A program made the translations under genes and the position numbers. The notes under the pieces are model-generated. The model was not told the origin of the DNA, did not search any database, and saw only the letters and a list, made by a program, of their open reading frames with translations. From JAAYBF01 sp963715445 (GTDB taxonomy: Bacteria; Actinomycetota; Thermoleophilia; Solirubrobacterales; Thermoleophilaceae), in assembly GCA_963715445.1 (NCBI GenBank), contig OY970240.1, positions 868,001-932,000 of the forward strand: 64,000 bases of DNA. Reading direction: 5' to 3'. Shown piece by piece: positions 8,340 to 16,263 of the stretch. How positions within the stretch are numbered: position 1 is the stretch's first letter; each line of letters opens with the position of its first letter.

Positions 8340-9413
8340 GTGCGATTCCTACCGCAAGCAGACGAGGTGATCGACTCGGCCGCCACGGCCTGGGACCTGT
8401 TCGTGGGCGAGGGCGTCGCCGATCTGCGCCGCACGCCCTCCTCGATCCTCCACGAGGCGCCCCAGTGCACGGTGCACCGCTACGACTCGCAGCGGAAGTC
8501 AGGCCGAGCGCGCACGCCGGTGCTGCTCGTGCCCCCGCTGGCCGCGCCGGCCGCGTGCTTCGACCTGAGGAGGGGCTGCAGCCTCGCCGAGCACCTGACG
8601 GCGCTCGGCCATCCCACCTACCTGGTCGACTACGGTGCGATCTCGTTCGGGGACCGCGCGCTCGGCCTCGAGCACTGGGTCGACGAGATCGTGCCGACGG
8701 CCGTCGAGGTGGTCAGCGAGGACGCCGGCGGCGCGCCCGTGCAGCTGATCGGCTGGTCGCTGGGCGGGATCATCGCGCTGCTCGCCGTGGCCAACGACCA
8801 GCGGCTGCCGGTCGCCTCGGTGGCACTGGTGGCGAGCCCGTTCGACTTCGCGCGGGCACGTCTGATCGCCTCGATCCGCCAGCTAGACAAGCTGACGGGC
8901 GGAGCGCTCGGTACGGCGATCTACCGCGCGCTGGGAGGGGCTCCCGCCCCGCTCGTCAGCCGCGGCTTCCAGCTGACCGCGATCGACCGCTACCTGACGA
9001 AGCCGCTGTGGCTGCTGCAGAACCTCCCAGACCGCGAGATGATCGCCCACTCGGAGGCCGTGGACGACTACATGGCCAACATGTTCGCCTACCCCGGGCG
9101 CTCATTCGCGCAGCTGTACCACCGCTTCTTCCGGGTCAACGAGCTGGCCGGCGGCAGCCTCGAGCTGGGCGAGGGGCGGACGATCGAGCTGGCCGGCGTT
9201 CGCCAGCCGGTGCTGACGATCGCCGGCGATTCCGACGTGATGGCCCCCGTCGCCGCGGTCCAGGCGGTGGTCGATCTGCTGCCGAACGCCGCCTCGGTCC
9301 GCTTCGAGACGGCGCCCGGCGGCCACCTCGGCGCCCTGACCGGGCGCACCGCGGTGGACACCACCTGGCGTTACATCGACGAGTTCCTGGCCGACAACGG
9401 CGCTCGGCGCTGA
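8340..9413 (+). CDS. Alpha/beta hydrolase of the PHA synthase (PhaC)-like superfamily
   Basis: A 357-residue alpha/beta hydrolase. VLLVPPLAAPAACFDLRRG is the oxyanion region typical of PhaC-type proteins. The nucleophile elbow is GWSLGG (Ser140), the acid is probably the aspartate in IAGDSDVMAP, and the histidine lies in APGGHLG. True PHA synthases use a cysteine in G-x-C-x-G-G, so the serine here argues for a hydrolase or depolymerase role rather than polymerisation. The segment KPLWLLQNLPDRE and the cap region resemble class III PhaC. The GTG start at 8340 is weakly supported by a GGAAG three bases ahead. No phaE, phaR or granule genes are nearby. Substrate unknown. Confidence 0.75.
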   Translation: MRFLPQADEVIDSAATAWDLFVGEGVADLRRTPSSILHEAPQCTVHRYDSQRKSGRARTPVLLVPPLAAPAACFDLRRGCSLAEHLTALGHPTYLVDYGAISFGDRALGLEHWVDEIVPTAVEVVSEDAGGAPVQLIGWSLGGIIALLAVANDQRLPVASVALVASPFDFARARLIASIRQLDKLTGGALGTAIYRALGGAPAPLVSRGFQLTAIDRYLTKPLWLLQNLPDREMIAHSEAVDDYMANMFAYPGRSFAQLYHRFFRVNELAGGSLELGEGRTIELAGVRQPVLTIAGDSDVMAPVAAVQAVVDLLPNAASVRFETAPGGHLGALTGRTAVDTTWRYIDEFLADNGARR

Positions 9414-9424
9414 GGCCGTTGCGG

Positions 9425-11695
9425 CTAGACCTGCGCTGAAGCCGGTGTCGGGACCGGAGCCTGCGCCGGCGCTCGATCGCCCATGCCCGAGGCCTCGAAG
9501 TCCGCATCGGGCATCACGCGATCGAGCGGCCCCGGCAGCCACCAGTTCCATTCGCCCATGATCTCCATCGTCGCCGGCACCAGCACCAGCCGCACGATCG
9601 TCGCGTCGAGCGCGACCGCCACCGCCAGGCCGACGCCGATCTCCTTGACAGAGGGCACGCCGACGCCCGCGAAGACGGCGAACACCGCGACCATGATCAG
9701 CGCCGCGCTGGAGATCGTCGCCGCGCTGCGCTCGAGGCCCTGCGCCACCGCGAGCTTCGAGTCGCCGGTCGCCGCGTAGCGCTCCTTGATCCGGCTCAGC
9801 AGGAACACCTCGTAGTCCATCGAGAGCCCGAAGACGATCGCCAGCAGCAGCGGCGGCGTCATCGTGTTGATGTATCCGAGCGACTGGAACCCGAGGAAGC
9901 CGTCGATCCAGCCCCACTGGAAGACCGCGACCAGGACGCCGTAGGCGGCCCCGACCGAGAGCAGGTTCATCAGCACCGCCTTCAGCGGCAGCAGGACCGA
10001 GCGCAGCAGGAAGAACAGCACGACGTAGCTGAAGGCCAGCACGAACAGGGCGATCTTCCAGAGCGAGTCGGTCACCTGGACGTTGAAGTCGTGGACTGAG
10101 GCGGTGGCGCCACCGACGTCGACCCGCGCGGACTCCATGAGCGTGCCGGCGCCGCTCTCCCCGTCGCGCAGGCGCTCGACGAAGGCGCGCGCCTCCGGGC
10201 TCTCCGCGTCGGTGCGCGGGGTGATCGATATCAGCGCCGCGGTCCCATCGCGCGAGGGCGCCGCCGGCCCCACGCGAGCGGCCTCCGGATCGTCCTTCAC
10301 GGCCACGGCGAAGCTCTTCAGCGCCTGCTGGTTCTCGGGGTCACCGGCCACGCCGCGCTCGAAGGTCGCTACGACCTCGACCGGCGAGGCCGCCCCTTGG
10401 CCCGCCTTCTCGGCGGCGAGCTCGGCGCCGACGCGGGTCTCGTTCCCGTCGGGGAACTGGCGCAGCGCGCCGTCTCCGGTCTCGAGCGAGAGCGCCGGGA
10501 TCGCCAGCACGATCATCACCGAAGCCGCGGCCAGCGCGGTGAGGCCGGGGCGTCGGGTCACGCGCTCGGTCCAGCTGTGCCAGAAGCCGAGTGCGCCCTC
10601 CGCGCGGGGCGGCCGGCGGAAGAGCCGGCGCAGCCCTCGGACGATCGCCGCCACGACGCCAGCGGTGCGCCCGGGCACGTAGCCGCGCTTTCCGGTTGCC
10701 GCCATCAGCGGCGGCAGGAAGGTCATCGCCGCGACGATCGAAACGGCTACGACCATGATCGCGCCGTAGGCCATCGATCGCAGCGTCGTGGAGTTCACGA
10801 GCAGCAGCCCCGCGAGCGACACGATCACGGTGATCCCGGAGAAGGCGACCGCCACCCCGGAGGTCCGCATCGCGATGCGACGCGCCTCGACGGGGTCGGC
10901 GCCGGCGTTGATCTCCTCCCGATAGCGCGAGAGGATGAACAGCGAGTAGTCGACCGCCACACCGATGCCGATCATCGACGCGACGTTGGTCACGAAGACC
11001 GACATGTCGGTCGCCTGCGAGAGGAAGAAGATCCCTGCGCCGGTGACCATCACGCTGACGAAGCCGAGCACGAGCGGCATCAGCGCGGCCACCAGCGAGC
11101 CGAAGACGGCGAGCAGGATCAGCAGCACGATCGGGAAGCCGGCCCCCTCGGCACGCTCGAGGTCCTTCTTGCTGAGGTCCTGCATGCCGGCCCAGAGCGC
11201 CTGCTCGCCGACGAGATAGGTCTCGATGCCGTCGCGCGAGCCCTCGCCGATCCCGAGATCCTTGCGCAGGTCGACGGCGAGGTCGGCGGTGTCGTTCATG
11301 TCGCCACCGGTCTTCAGCGAGGCGATGGCGATCGGCGAGGTGGCGGCGTCGCGCTCGGCGGCCGCCAGGGCGGCCGGGGTCAGCTCCGCCAAGGGGATGT
11401 CGTCGACGATCGCGTCGATGCGCGCCAGCTCGCGGCGCACGGCGGCCGTGTCGCCGCCGGGCCGGCGCGCGACCACCACCGCCAGCGTCTGGCGCTGGGC
11501 GTCCTCGAAGTCGCCGATCGCCTTGTCGACCGCCTCGGAGCCCGACCCGGGGATCGTGAAGCCGCCCGCGGTCAGGTGCTCGGTCTGCTTCATCGCGAAC
11601 GGGAGCGACACGACGAGCAGCACGGCCCAGGAAGCCAGTAGGAGCTTGCGCCGGCGCTCGAGGAACGAGGTCAACCTGTCCATCGCTTGCTGCAC
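9425..11695 (-). CDS. MMPL/RND-family exporter
   Basis: A 756-residue inner-membrane protein with the duplicated RND layout: helix 1 (LLLASWAVLLVVSLPFA), a large external loop (about residues 45-190), a helix bundle with GIGVAVDYSLFILSRYREE, a second external loop (about 395-540), and a second bundle with FGLSMDYEVFLLSRIKERY. The two GxxxDY aspartate-tyrosine pairs are the proton-relay residues of the MMPL family, which exports lipids or hydrophobic compounds. GTG at 11695 is chosen because GAAGGAG lies five bases upstream; an ATG at 11683 is the alternative. A 22-base palindrome sits just upstream and the TetR gene precedes it on the same strand, so substrate-induced derepression is likely. 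The cargo cannot be read from sequence. Confidence 0.9.
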   Translation of the reverse strand: MQQAMDRLTSFLERRRKLLLASWAVLLVVSLPFAMKQTEHLTAGGFTIPGSGSEAVDKAIGDFEDAQRQTLAVVVARRPGGDTAAVRRELARIDAIVDDIPLAELTPAALAAAERDAATSPIAIASLKTGGDMNDTADLAVDLRKDLGIGEGSRDGIETYLVGEQALWAGMQDLSKKDLERAEGAGFPIVLLILLAVFGSLVAALMPLVLGFVSVMVTGAGIFFLSQATDMSVFVTNVASMIGIGVAVDYSLFILSRYREEINAGADPVEARRIAMRTSGVAVAFSGITVIVSLAGLLLVNSTTLRSMAYGAIMVVAVSIVAAMTFLPPLMAATGKRGYVPGRTAGVVAAIVRGLRRLFRRPPRAEGALGFWHSWTERVTRRPGLTALAAASVMIVLAIPALSLETGDGALRQFPDGNETRVGAELAAEKAGQGAASPVEVVATFERGVAGDPENQQALKSFAVAVKDDPEAARVGPAAPSRDGTAALISITPRTDAESPEARAFVERLRDGESGAGTLMESARVDVGGATASVHDFNVQVTDSLWKIALFVLAFSYVVLFFLLRSVLLPLKAVLMNLLSVGAAYGVLVAVFQWGWIDGFLGFQSLGYINTMTPPLLLAIVFGLSMDYEVFLLSRIKERYAATGDSKLAVAQGLERSAATISSAALIMVAVFAVFAGVGVPSVKEIGVGLAVAVALDATIVRLVLVPATMEIMGEWNWWLPGPLDRVMPDADFEASGMGDRAPAQAPVPTPASAQV

Positions 11696-11724
11696 GGGCG
11701 CTCCTTCGGCGGGGGTTTCAGCTG

Positions 11725-11746
11725 GCTGGTTGGCTAGCCAGCCAGC
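11725..11746. promoter_or_regulatory. Palindromic operator, probable TetR binding site
   Basis: A 22-base palindrome with 11-base arms and a single mismatch, centred on the perfect core TGGCTAGCCA (11731-11740). It lies about 30 bases upstream of the MMPL start and 72 bases downstream of the TetR stop. Spacing and symmetry match operators of TetR/AcrR repressors that control adjacent transporters. No second copy is seen upstream of the TetR gene itself, so autoregulation is not obvious. Confidence 0.7.
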
Positions 11747-11817
11747 AGGGTACGGCAATACGACCCGATGGGCATCGGCCCCACTGTGATTCTCGTCACA
11801 GAACGGCAGCCCACGGG

Positions 11818-12432
11818 CTAGCTGGTGCTGCCGAGCAGGCGGCCGACGACGCTCGTGCCCAGCTCGAGCGCGGCCGCGCTGTCCCACTGCGGATCCGAGA
11901 TCAGCTGAAGGCCCATCCCATCGCCGAGGGCGAAGAGCAGAGCGGCAACCGCCTCCGGCTCGACGTCCAGGGTGATCACCCCTTCGCGCTCCTTCTCGCG
12001 CAGCGCCGCGGCCAGGTGCCCGCGCCAGGTGCGGTAGAGCTCCACGAGCTCCACCCGGATCTCCTCGCTGTGGCGGGAGGCGCTCAGCATCTCGTAGAGC
12101 ACGGCGTGCGCACCCGGCTCGTCGGCCACGAACGCCTGGAGCGACTTGACCAGCACCGCGACCGTCTCGTCGGCCGTGCTCGCGGAGGCGACCTGCTCCT
12201 CGAGCGCCGCGACGCGCCTGTCGCAGTCCTGGCGCACGACCTCCACCAGCAGGCGCTCCTTGGATCCGAAGTAGTAGTGCAGCAGGCCGCGCGAGACTCC
12301 CGCGTCACGCGCGACGACGTCGAAGGTCGAAGCGGCCGCGCCGCGGGTGCCGACGCTCGAGCGCATCGCGGAGACGATGCGCTGCGCCTTCTCGCCGTCC
12401 AGCTTGCGCGGGGTGTCTACCGTGGCTTCCAA
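11818..12432 (-). CDS. TetR/AcrR-family transcriptional regulator
   Basis: A 204-residue repressor. The N-terminal helix-turn-helix is at about residues 33-62 (TFDVVARDAGVSRGLLHYYF then GSKERLL), the most conserved part of the family. The C-terminal ligand domain is helical and contains EPGAHAVLYEMLSASRHS and a conserved LLFALGDGMGLQLI, which resembles the BetI/KstR-type C-terminal domain. It directly precedes the MMPL exporter gene on the same strand, with a palindromic operator between them, so it probably represses that exporter and responds to its substrate. Confidence 0.9.
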   Translation of the reverse strand: MEATVDTPRKLDGEKAQRIVSAMRSSVGTRGAAASTFDVVARDAGVSRGLLHYYFGSKERLLVEVVRQDCDRRVAALEEQVASASTADETVAVLVKSLQAFVADEPGAHAVLYEMLSASRHSEEIRVELVELYRTWRGHLAAALREKEREGVITLDVEPEAVAALLFALGDGMGLQLISDPQWDSAAALELGTSVVGRLLGSTS

Positions 12433-12457
12433 GGGGTGGACGATAGACCTTCGAGAG

Positions 12458-12488
12458 CGCCGAAGGCGCCCTGCAGGCGCCTTCGGCG
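12458..12488. terminator. Stem-loop between the 12.5-13.8 kb genes and tetR
   Basis: A perfect 13-bp stem (CGCCGAAGGCGCC with its complement) around the five-base loop CTGCA. It lies 23 bases past the stop of the gene at 12511 and 26 bases before the tetR start on the minus strand. There is no T-tract, as is common for terminators in very GC-rich genomes. It separates the two transcription units. Confidence 0.65.
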
Positions 12489-12510
12489 AAACGTGCTCTC
12501 GTGGCGCGCG

Positions 12511-12972
12511 CTACGAAGCCGTGACCGGCTCCGAGCTTGCCTGCGCCCCCTCCGGGGATGTCGTGGAAGAGGTGTACTCGAACTCCTCCTCGGCTCCGAA
12601 GAGCGCGTCGAGGACCTTCTTGCGGAGGTCCTCGTTCAGCGCGAGCGCCAAGCCGGCGCCCACGATGGCGAGCACCAGCAGCCGCCCGCGGCGCTTGCGC
12701 TTGGGCGGCTCGCGAAGAGCCTCTGCGGCGTTCTTCAGAGAGTTCGCCGCGTCCCTCAGCTCGCGCTGCATCCGCTTGTCCTCGAGCACCTTCGAGGGAC
12801 CCTTGCCGTTCATGCGCCCGTAGGCCTTGCGCGCAGACTCGAACGCGGACCGGAGGCTGTCGCGCAGCTCCGTGTCCTCGAGCAGGCGCTGTACGTATTC
12901 GTTGTCGCGGGCCGCCTGGCCCGCCGCGATCGCTCCGGCTCCCGCCGTCGCGGCCTTCTTCCTTGCAGCCAT
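12511..12972 (-). CDS. Small single-pass membrane protein of unknown function
   Basis: A 153-residue protein I do not recognise. It begins with a basic/alanine stretch (MAARKKAATAGAG), followed by a long charged helical region (residues 25-90, RDNEYVQRLLEDTELRDSLR then AYGRMNGKGPSK), a basic cluster (PPKRKRRGR), one hydrophobic helix (LLVLAIVGAGLALAL, about 97-111), and an acidic/serine tail. The layout suggests a cytoplasmic coiled helix anchored by one membrane segment. It is 63 bases downstream of the metallo-beta-lactamase gene on the same strand and followed by a stem-loop. Function unknown. Confidence 0.7.
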   Translation of the reverse strand: MAARKKAATAGAGAIAAGQAARDNEYVQRLLEDTELRDSLRSAFESARKAYGRMNGKGPSKVLEDKRMQRELRDAANSLKNAAEALREPPKRKRRGRLLVLAIVGAGLALALNEDLRKKVLDALFGAEEEFEYTSSTTSPEGAQASSEPVTAS

Positions 12973-13035
12973 GGCCCTCCTCGAGATCGGTGTTGCCGTC
13001 AGTCCGAGGATAGCTCCCAGCGCAAAGGGCCTCGT

Positions 13036-13827
13036 CTAGATCCGATACTCCGCGCCTTCGCGGGCCACCTCGACAGGGCCCCCGAACGCCTCTTGCGCGC
13101 GAACGCGCGCATCCTCCAGATCGAGCTCGTCCGAGATGTGGGTGAGCACGACGCGCTTGACACCGGCCTCGCGCCCGTGGGCGCCCGCCTCCTCGGGGGT
13201 GAGGTGCCCGCGCACGCCGCTGCGCTCCGGGCGCGGCAGCGTGCACTCGACGAGGAAGAGGTCTGCGTCGCGGGCGAACTCCACCAGCTCGGCGGCCGGG
13301 CGGGAATCCGCGCCATAGGCCAGGCGGCCTCCGCCGGAGGAGGTGACGCCGATGGCATAGGTGTCGATGAAATGTGGGACCGGCGAGAAGGCGATGCGCA
13401 TCGGCCCCACCTCCAGGACGGACGCGGGCGCGTACTCCTCGACCTCGAAGGCCTTCTCGATCAGGTCCTCGTTGCCCCAGGCTCCGACGACCTGGCGCAG
13501 GACGCCGATCCCGCCCGGCGGGACGAACAGCTTCGGGCGGGCCGGGCTGTCGGTGCCCGGGAAGGGCGGCACGGGCACCGGCTGCTGCCGAGGCGCGTGG
13601 ATGAGCGCGTACGAGAACGGGACGAGATCGATGAAGTGGTCGGCGTGCAGGTGCGACACCACCACCGCGTCCAGGTCGACGTAGTCGATCGCCTGCCGCA
13701 GCTTGCCAAACACCCCGTTGCCGCAGTCGAGCAGCAGGTGGGTTCCCTCGTCTTCGAGCAGGTACCCCGAGCAGGCGCCCCCGGCGTCCTGCCAGGACGG
13801 CGACTTTCCGAGCACGGTGAGGCGCAT
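13036..13827 (-). CDS. Metallo-beta-lactamase-fold hydrolase (RNase Z/phosphodiesterase-like)
   Basis: A 263-residue MBL-fold enzyme. The metal motif SHLHADHFID (H-x-H-x-D-H) is near residue 60, with further ligands in SPVPHFIDTYA, YGADSRP and VVLTHISDE. The start MRLTVLGKSPSWQDAGGACSGYLLE and the arrangement resemble RNase Z-like and cyclic-nucleotide phosphodiesterase-like members rather than beta-lactamases. It lacks the long exosite insertion of true tRNase Z. It probably heads an operon with the small membrane protein downstream. The substrate is not identifiable. Confidence 0.83.
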   Translation of the reverse strand: MRLTVLGKSPSWQDAGGACSGYLLEDEGTHLLLDCGNGVFGKLRQAIDYVDLDAVVVSHLHADHFIDLVPFSYALIHAPRQQPVPVPPFPGTDSPARPKLFVPPGGIGVLRQVVGAWGNEDLIEKAFEVEEYAPASVLEVGPMRIAFSPVPHFIDTYAIGVTSSGGGRLAYGADSRPAAELVEFARDADLFLVECTLPRPERSGVRGHLTPEEAGAHGREAGVKRVVLTHISDELDLEDARVRAQEAFGGPVEVAREGAEYRI

Positions 13828-13897
13828 TAAGCGACCTTATCCCGCTAGGCGGGAGCGCAACCCTCCTGCAGGCGGCGGCCCGCCGCCGGGCGGAGGC

Positions 13898-14092
13898 TCA
13901 GCTCGGCTGGGGAAACGCGTACGCGGCGCGGGTGCGCTCGGCGCGGAAGGCGAAGGTCAGCTGCTTCTCGGGGGCGAGGCCGCGCTCGGCAGGACGGAAG
14001 GTCGTGCACGGACCGCCGAGCTCCAACGCGCAGAGGTGGTTCTGGTGGAAGAAGCAGTCCTCGCACTTCGCCGGCTTCGCCTTCTTTGCCAT
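13898..14092 (-). CDS. Small cysteine-motif protein (64 aa)
   Basis: A 64-residue protein with a likely metal site: CEDCFFHQNHLCALELGGPC gives four cysteines (C-x2-C-x7-C-x7-C) and two histidines in the first half. The remainder ends in AERTRAAYAFPQPS. The N-terminus MAKKAKPAK is basic. The pattern suggests a zinc- or iron-sulfur-binding small protein, but I know no characterised relative. ATG 14092 is the only start that gives this compact product; a GGAGAG lies 10 bases upstream. It is on the same strand as, and 70 bases upstream of, the MBL-fold gene. Confidence 0.6.
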   Translation of the reverse strand: MAKKAKPAKCEDCFFHQNHLCALELGGPCTTFRPAERGLAPEKQLTFAFRAERTRAAYAFPQPS

Positions 14093-14295
14093 CTGCTGTG
14101 GTCTCTCCGGTGTCGTAGTTGCCCCGAGCCAGCATCGTGCACCACTCGCCCGGCCGCCGAAGGACGTGATCCCGCAAATCCCGGCTTTTCGGGTTTCCCC
14201 CAAATTGCAGGGAGTTCGAAAACTGCCCCGCTCTTTGCGGGGTTTGGTGGGGGGCGAGTCCGGTCGTATCGCATCAGCCGGGCCAACGGGCTTCA

Positions 14296-15240
14296 ATGAC
14301 TGGCGATATGGAGCTGGTCACCGGAGCGACCGGATACGTGGGCGGGCGGCTGATCGAGCGCCTGCTGGACGAGGGACGCGCCGTGCGAGCGCTCACCCGC
14401 GATCCCGCGCGCCTAGAGCCACGAGCCGGCGTCGAGGCCGTGCGCGGCGACGTCGTGACCGGAGCGGGCCTCGACGAGGCGCTCGACGGCTGCTCGGTGG
14501 CCTACTACCTCGTGCATTCGATGGAGGCGGGTGACGCCGGGCGGGCGCGGCGAACGCCGTTTGCTGAGCGAGACCGCCGCGGCGCCGAGAGCTTCACCGC
14601 CGCCGCTCGAGCCGCCGGCGTGGAGCGGATCGTGTACCTCGGAGGGCTCGTGCCGAGCGAGGGAGCCGCCTCGGCCCATCTCGCCTCGCGCGAGGAGGTG
14701 GAGCACATCCTGCTCGACGCCGCGCCAGCGGCCACCGCCCTGCGGGCCTCGCTGGTGATCGGCGCCAGATCCTCCTCCTTCCGAATTCTCGTGAGGCTCG
14801 TAGAGCGCATGCGATTTCTGCCACTGCCCGCATGGCGGGACAAACTCACACAACCGATCGCCGAGCGTGATGCCATCGAGTACCTCGCCCGCACACCGTC
14901 ACTACCGAAAACGGCCGGCCGCTCGCTCGACATCGCCGGCCCCGACGTGGTGAGCTACGGCGAGATGATCTCCCGCATCGCCGAGCACCTGGGAGTCGGT
15001 CGCATGCCGATCGGCGTGGGGGCATCGCTCACACCTCCGGCCAGCGCCGTCGTCAGCGCGGTGACGGGCCAGCCGCTTGCGCTCGTGCGACCGCTGATGG
15101 AGAGCCTCGAGCGGGATCTGCTGCCACGGAAGGGCCACGAAGCCGACCCCCTCTACGGAATCCGCCTGACCGGCTTCGACCGGGCCGTGGAGCGTGCTCT
15201 CGCCGACTGGGAGACGCGCGAGGAGCTGGCCGCGCGATGA
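14296..15240 (+). CDS. NAD(P)-binding Rossmann protein (NmrA-like atypical SDR)
   Basis: A 314-residue extended/atypical short-chain dehydrogenase. The dinucleotide motif VTGATGYVGG is near the N-terminus, followed by RALTRDPARL, which in this family binds the adenosine ribose or phosphate. YYLVHSMEAG and VYLGGL mark the mid part; the usual YxxxK pair is not clear, so it may bind nucleotide without classical dehydrogenase activity. Relatives include NmrA regulators and DUF2867-associated epimerase-like proteins. ATG 14296 is used; ATG 14308 gives the more typical beginning MELVTGATG. It is followed after 16 bases by a SRPBCC lipid-binding-type protein, so both may act on the same hydrophobic ligand. 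Confidence 0.8.
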   Translation: MTGDMELVTGATGYVGGRLIERLLDEGRAVRALTRDPARLEPRAGVEAVRGDVVTGAGLDEALDGCSVAYYLVHSMEAGDAGRARRTPFAERDRRGAESFTAAARAAGVERIVYLGGLVPSEGAASAHLASREEVEHILLDAAPAATALRASLVIGARSSSFRILVRLVERMRFLPLPAWRDKLTQPIAERDAIEYLARTPSLPKTAGRSLDIAGPDVVSYGEMISRIAEHLGVGRMPIGVGASLTPPASAVVSAVTGQPLALVRPLMESLERDLLPRKGHEADPLYGIRLTGFDRAVERALADWETREELAAR

Positions 15241-15256
15241 GGGCAGCGTGAGAGCG

Positions 15257-15700
15257 ATGAAGGTCGAGCGCGAAGTGACCATCGCCGCGCCACCGGCGGC
15301 GGTCTACGAGGTGATCATGGACCCCCGCCGCCTGCAGGATTGGGTGACGATCCAGGTGTCTCTGGAAAACGCCCCGCCCGGAAATCTCAAGAAGGGCTCG
15401 GAGCTGACCCAGCGCCTGAAGCTGGCCGGGCAGGCGTTCTCGGTGTCGTGGAAGATCGTGGAGAACGACCCCGTGCGGCGAGTCGTGTGGCTGGGACGAG
15501 GGCCGATGCGCTCGAAGGCGAGCGTCACGTACGAGCTGGAGCCTGCCGGCGAGGGCACGCGATTCTCATATGCGAACGAGTACTCGCTGCCGGGCGGTCC
15601 GCTGGGTCGCATGGCCGGCCCGGTGGTCAGGCGAGTAACCGCGAGCGAGCTCGAAGACTCGCTTGCACGTTTACGCACTATCGTCGAAGGACAAGGGTGA
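15257..15700 (+). CDS. SRPBCC (polyketide cyclase/CoxG-like) protein
   Basis: A 147-residue START/Bet v1-type helix-grip protein. It opens MKVEREVTIAAPPAAVYEVI, the hallmark of the superfamily, then DPRRLQDWV, and ends with a long C-terminal helix (ASELEDSLARLRTIVEG). Such proteins bind hydrophobic ligands in a central cavity. ATG 15257 is preferred; GTG 15248 is in frame and sits four bases after a GAGGG. It is 16 bases downstream of the Rossmann protein and probably cotranscribed. Ligand unknown. Confidence 0.8.
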   Translation: MKVEREVTIAAPPAAVYEVIMDPRRLQDWVTIQVSLENAPPGNLKKGSELTQRLKLAGQAFSVSWKIVENDPVRRVVWLGRGPMRSKASVTYELEPAGEGTRFSYANEYSLPGGPLGRMAGPVVRRVTASELEDSLARLRTIVEGQG

Positions 15701-15784
15701 TCCTGGTATCTGTGTAACACTCTGCCAGTAAGTGGTTACGGCCCCTTACGCCTCTACCACGCTTTTACAAGGAGACTTGACACA

Positions 15785-16195
15785 GTGGCCGATTTTTTGC
15801 AGGAGAAGCGCAAGGAGATCGAGGATCGCCTGCGCGAGCTGCGCCCCCTCGTCGCGGAGTACAAGAAGCTGGAGGAGGCTGCCGCCGCCCTGGCCGGGGT
15901 CAGCACTGAGCCCAAGAGCTCGAACGGCTCTCGCGCCGCGTCGACAAGCGCCGCCCCCACACGCCGCCGTCGCCGCGCGAAGAGCACCGGCACCGGTCGC
16001 CGTGGCCGTCCGCCCGGCTCGGGCAAGCGCGCTCAGCAGGCGCTGAAGCTCGTTGCCGCGACGCCCGGGATCACCATCCCGGACCTCGCCAAGGCGATGA
16101 AGATCCAGCCGAACTACCTGTACCGCGTGATGCCGACCCTCGAGAAGGACGGCAAGATCCAGAAGAAGGACAAGGGCTGGCACCCAGCCGGCTAG
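15785..16195 (+). CDS. Coiled-coil, AT-hook and winged-helix DNA-binding protein
   Basis: A 136-residue basic protein with three parts. Residues 1-38 form a charged coiled-coil helix (FLQEKRKEIEDRLRELRPL). Residues 40-80 are a serine/arginine linker holding two basic patches and the AT-hook-like GRRGRPPGSGKR. Residues 82-136 look like a winged-helix domain (ALKLVAATPGITIPDLAKAM, then YLYRVMPTLEKDGKIQKKDKGW). The combination suggests a nucleoid-associated or regulatory protein. GTG 15785 is preceded by AAGGAG ten bases upstream. It is monocistronic, ending in a strong terminator. Specific function is not known to me. Confidence 0.75.
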   Translation: MADFLQEKRKEIEDRLRELRPLVAEYKKLEEAAAALAGVSTEPKSSNGSRAASTSAAPTRRRRRAKSTGTGRRGRPPGSGKRAQQALKLVAATPGITIPDLAKAMKIQPNYLYRVMPTLEKDGKIQKKDKGWHPAG

Positions 16196-16225
16196 CCCTT
16201 CCGGACACGAGCCTGAAGCAAACGA

Positions 16226-16263
16226 CCGCGGGGGCCTGAGGCCCCCGCGGTTTTTGCTTTTTT
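16226..16263. terminator. Strong intrinsic terminator, likely bidirectional
   Basis: An 11-bp perfect GC stem (CCGCGGGGGCC with its complement) around the loop TGA, followed on the plus strand by TTTTTGCTTTTTT. It ends the winged-helix gene. Its T-tract runs directly into the mdh stop codon, so the same hairpin can also end mdh transcripts from the other strand, where the following run is only moderately T-rich. Confidence 0.93.
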
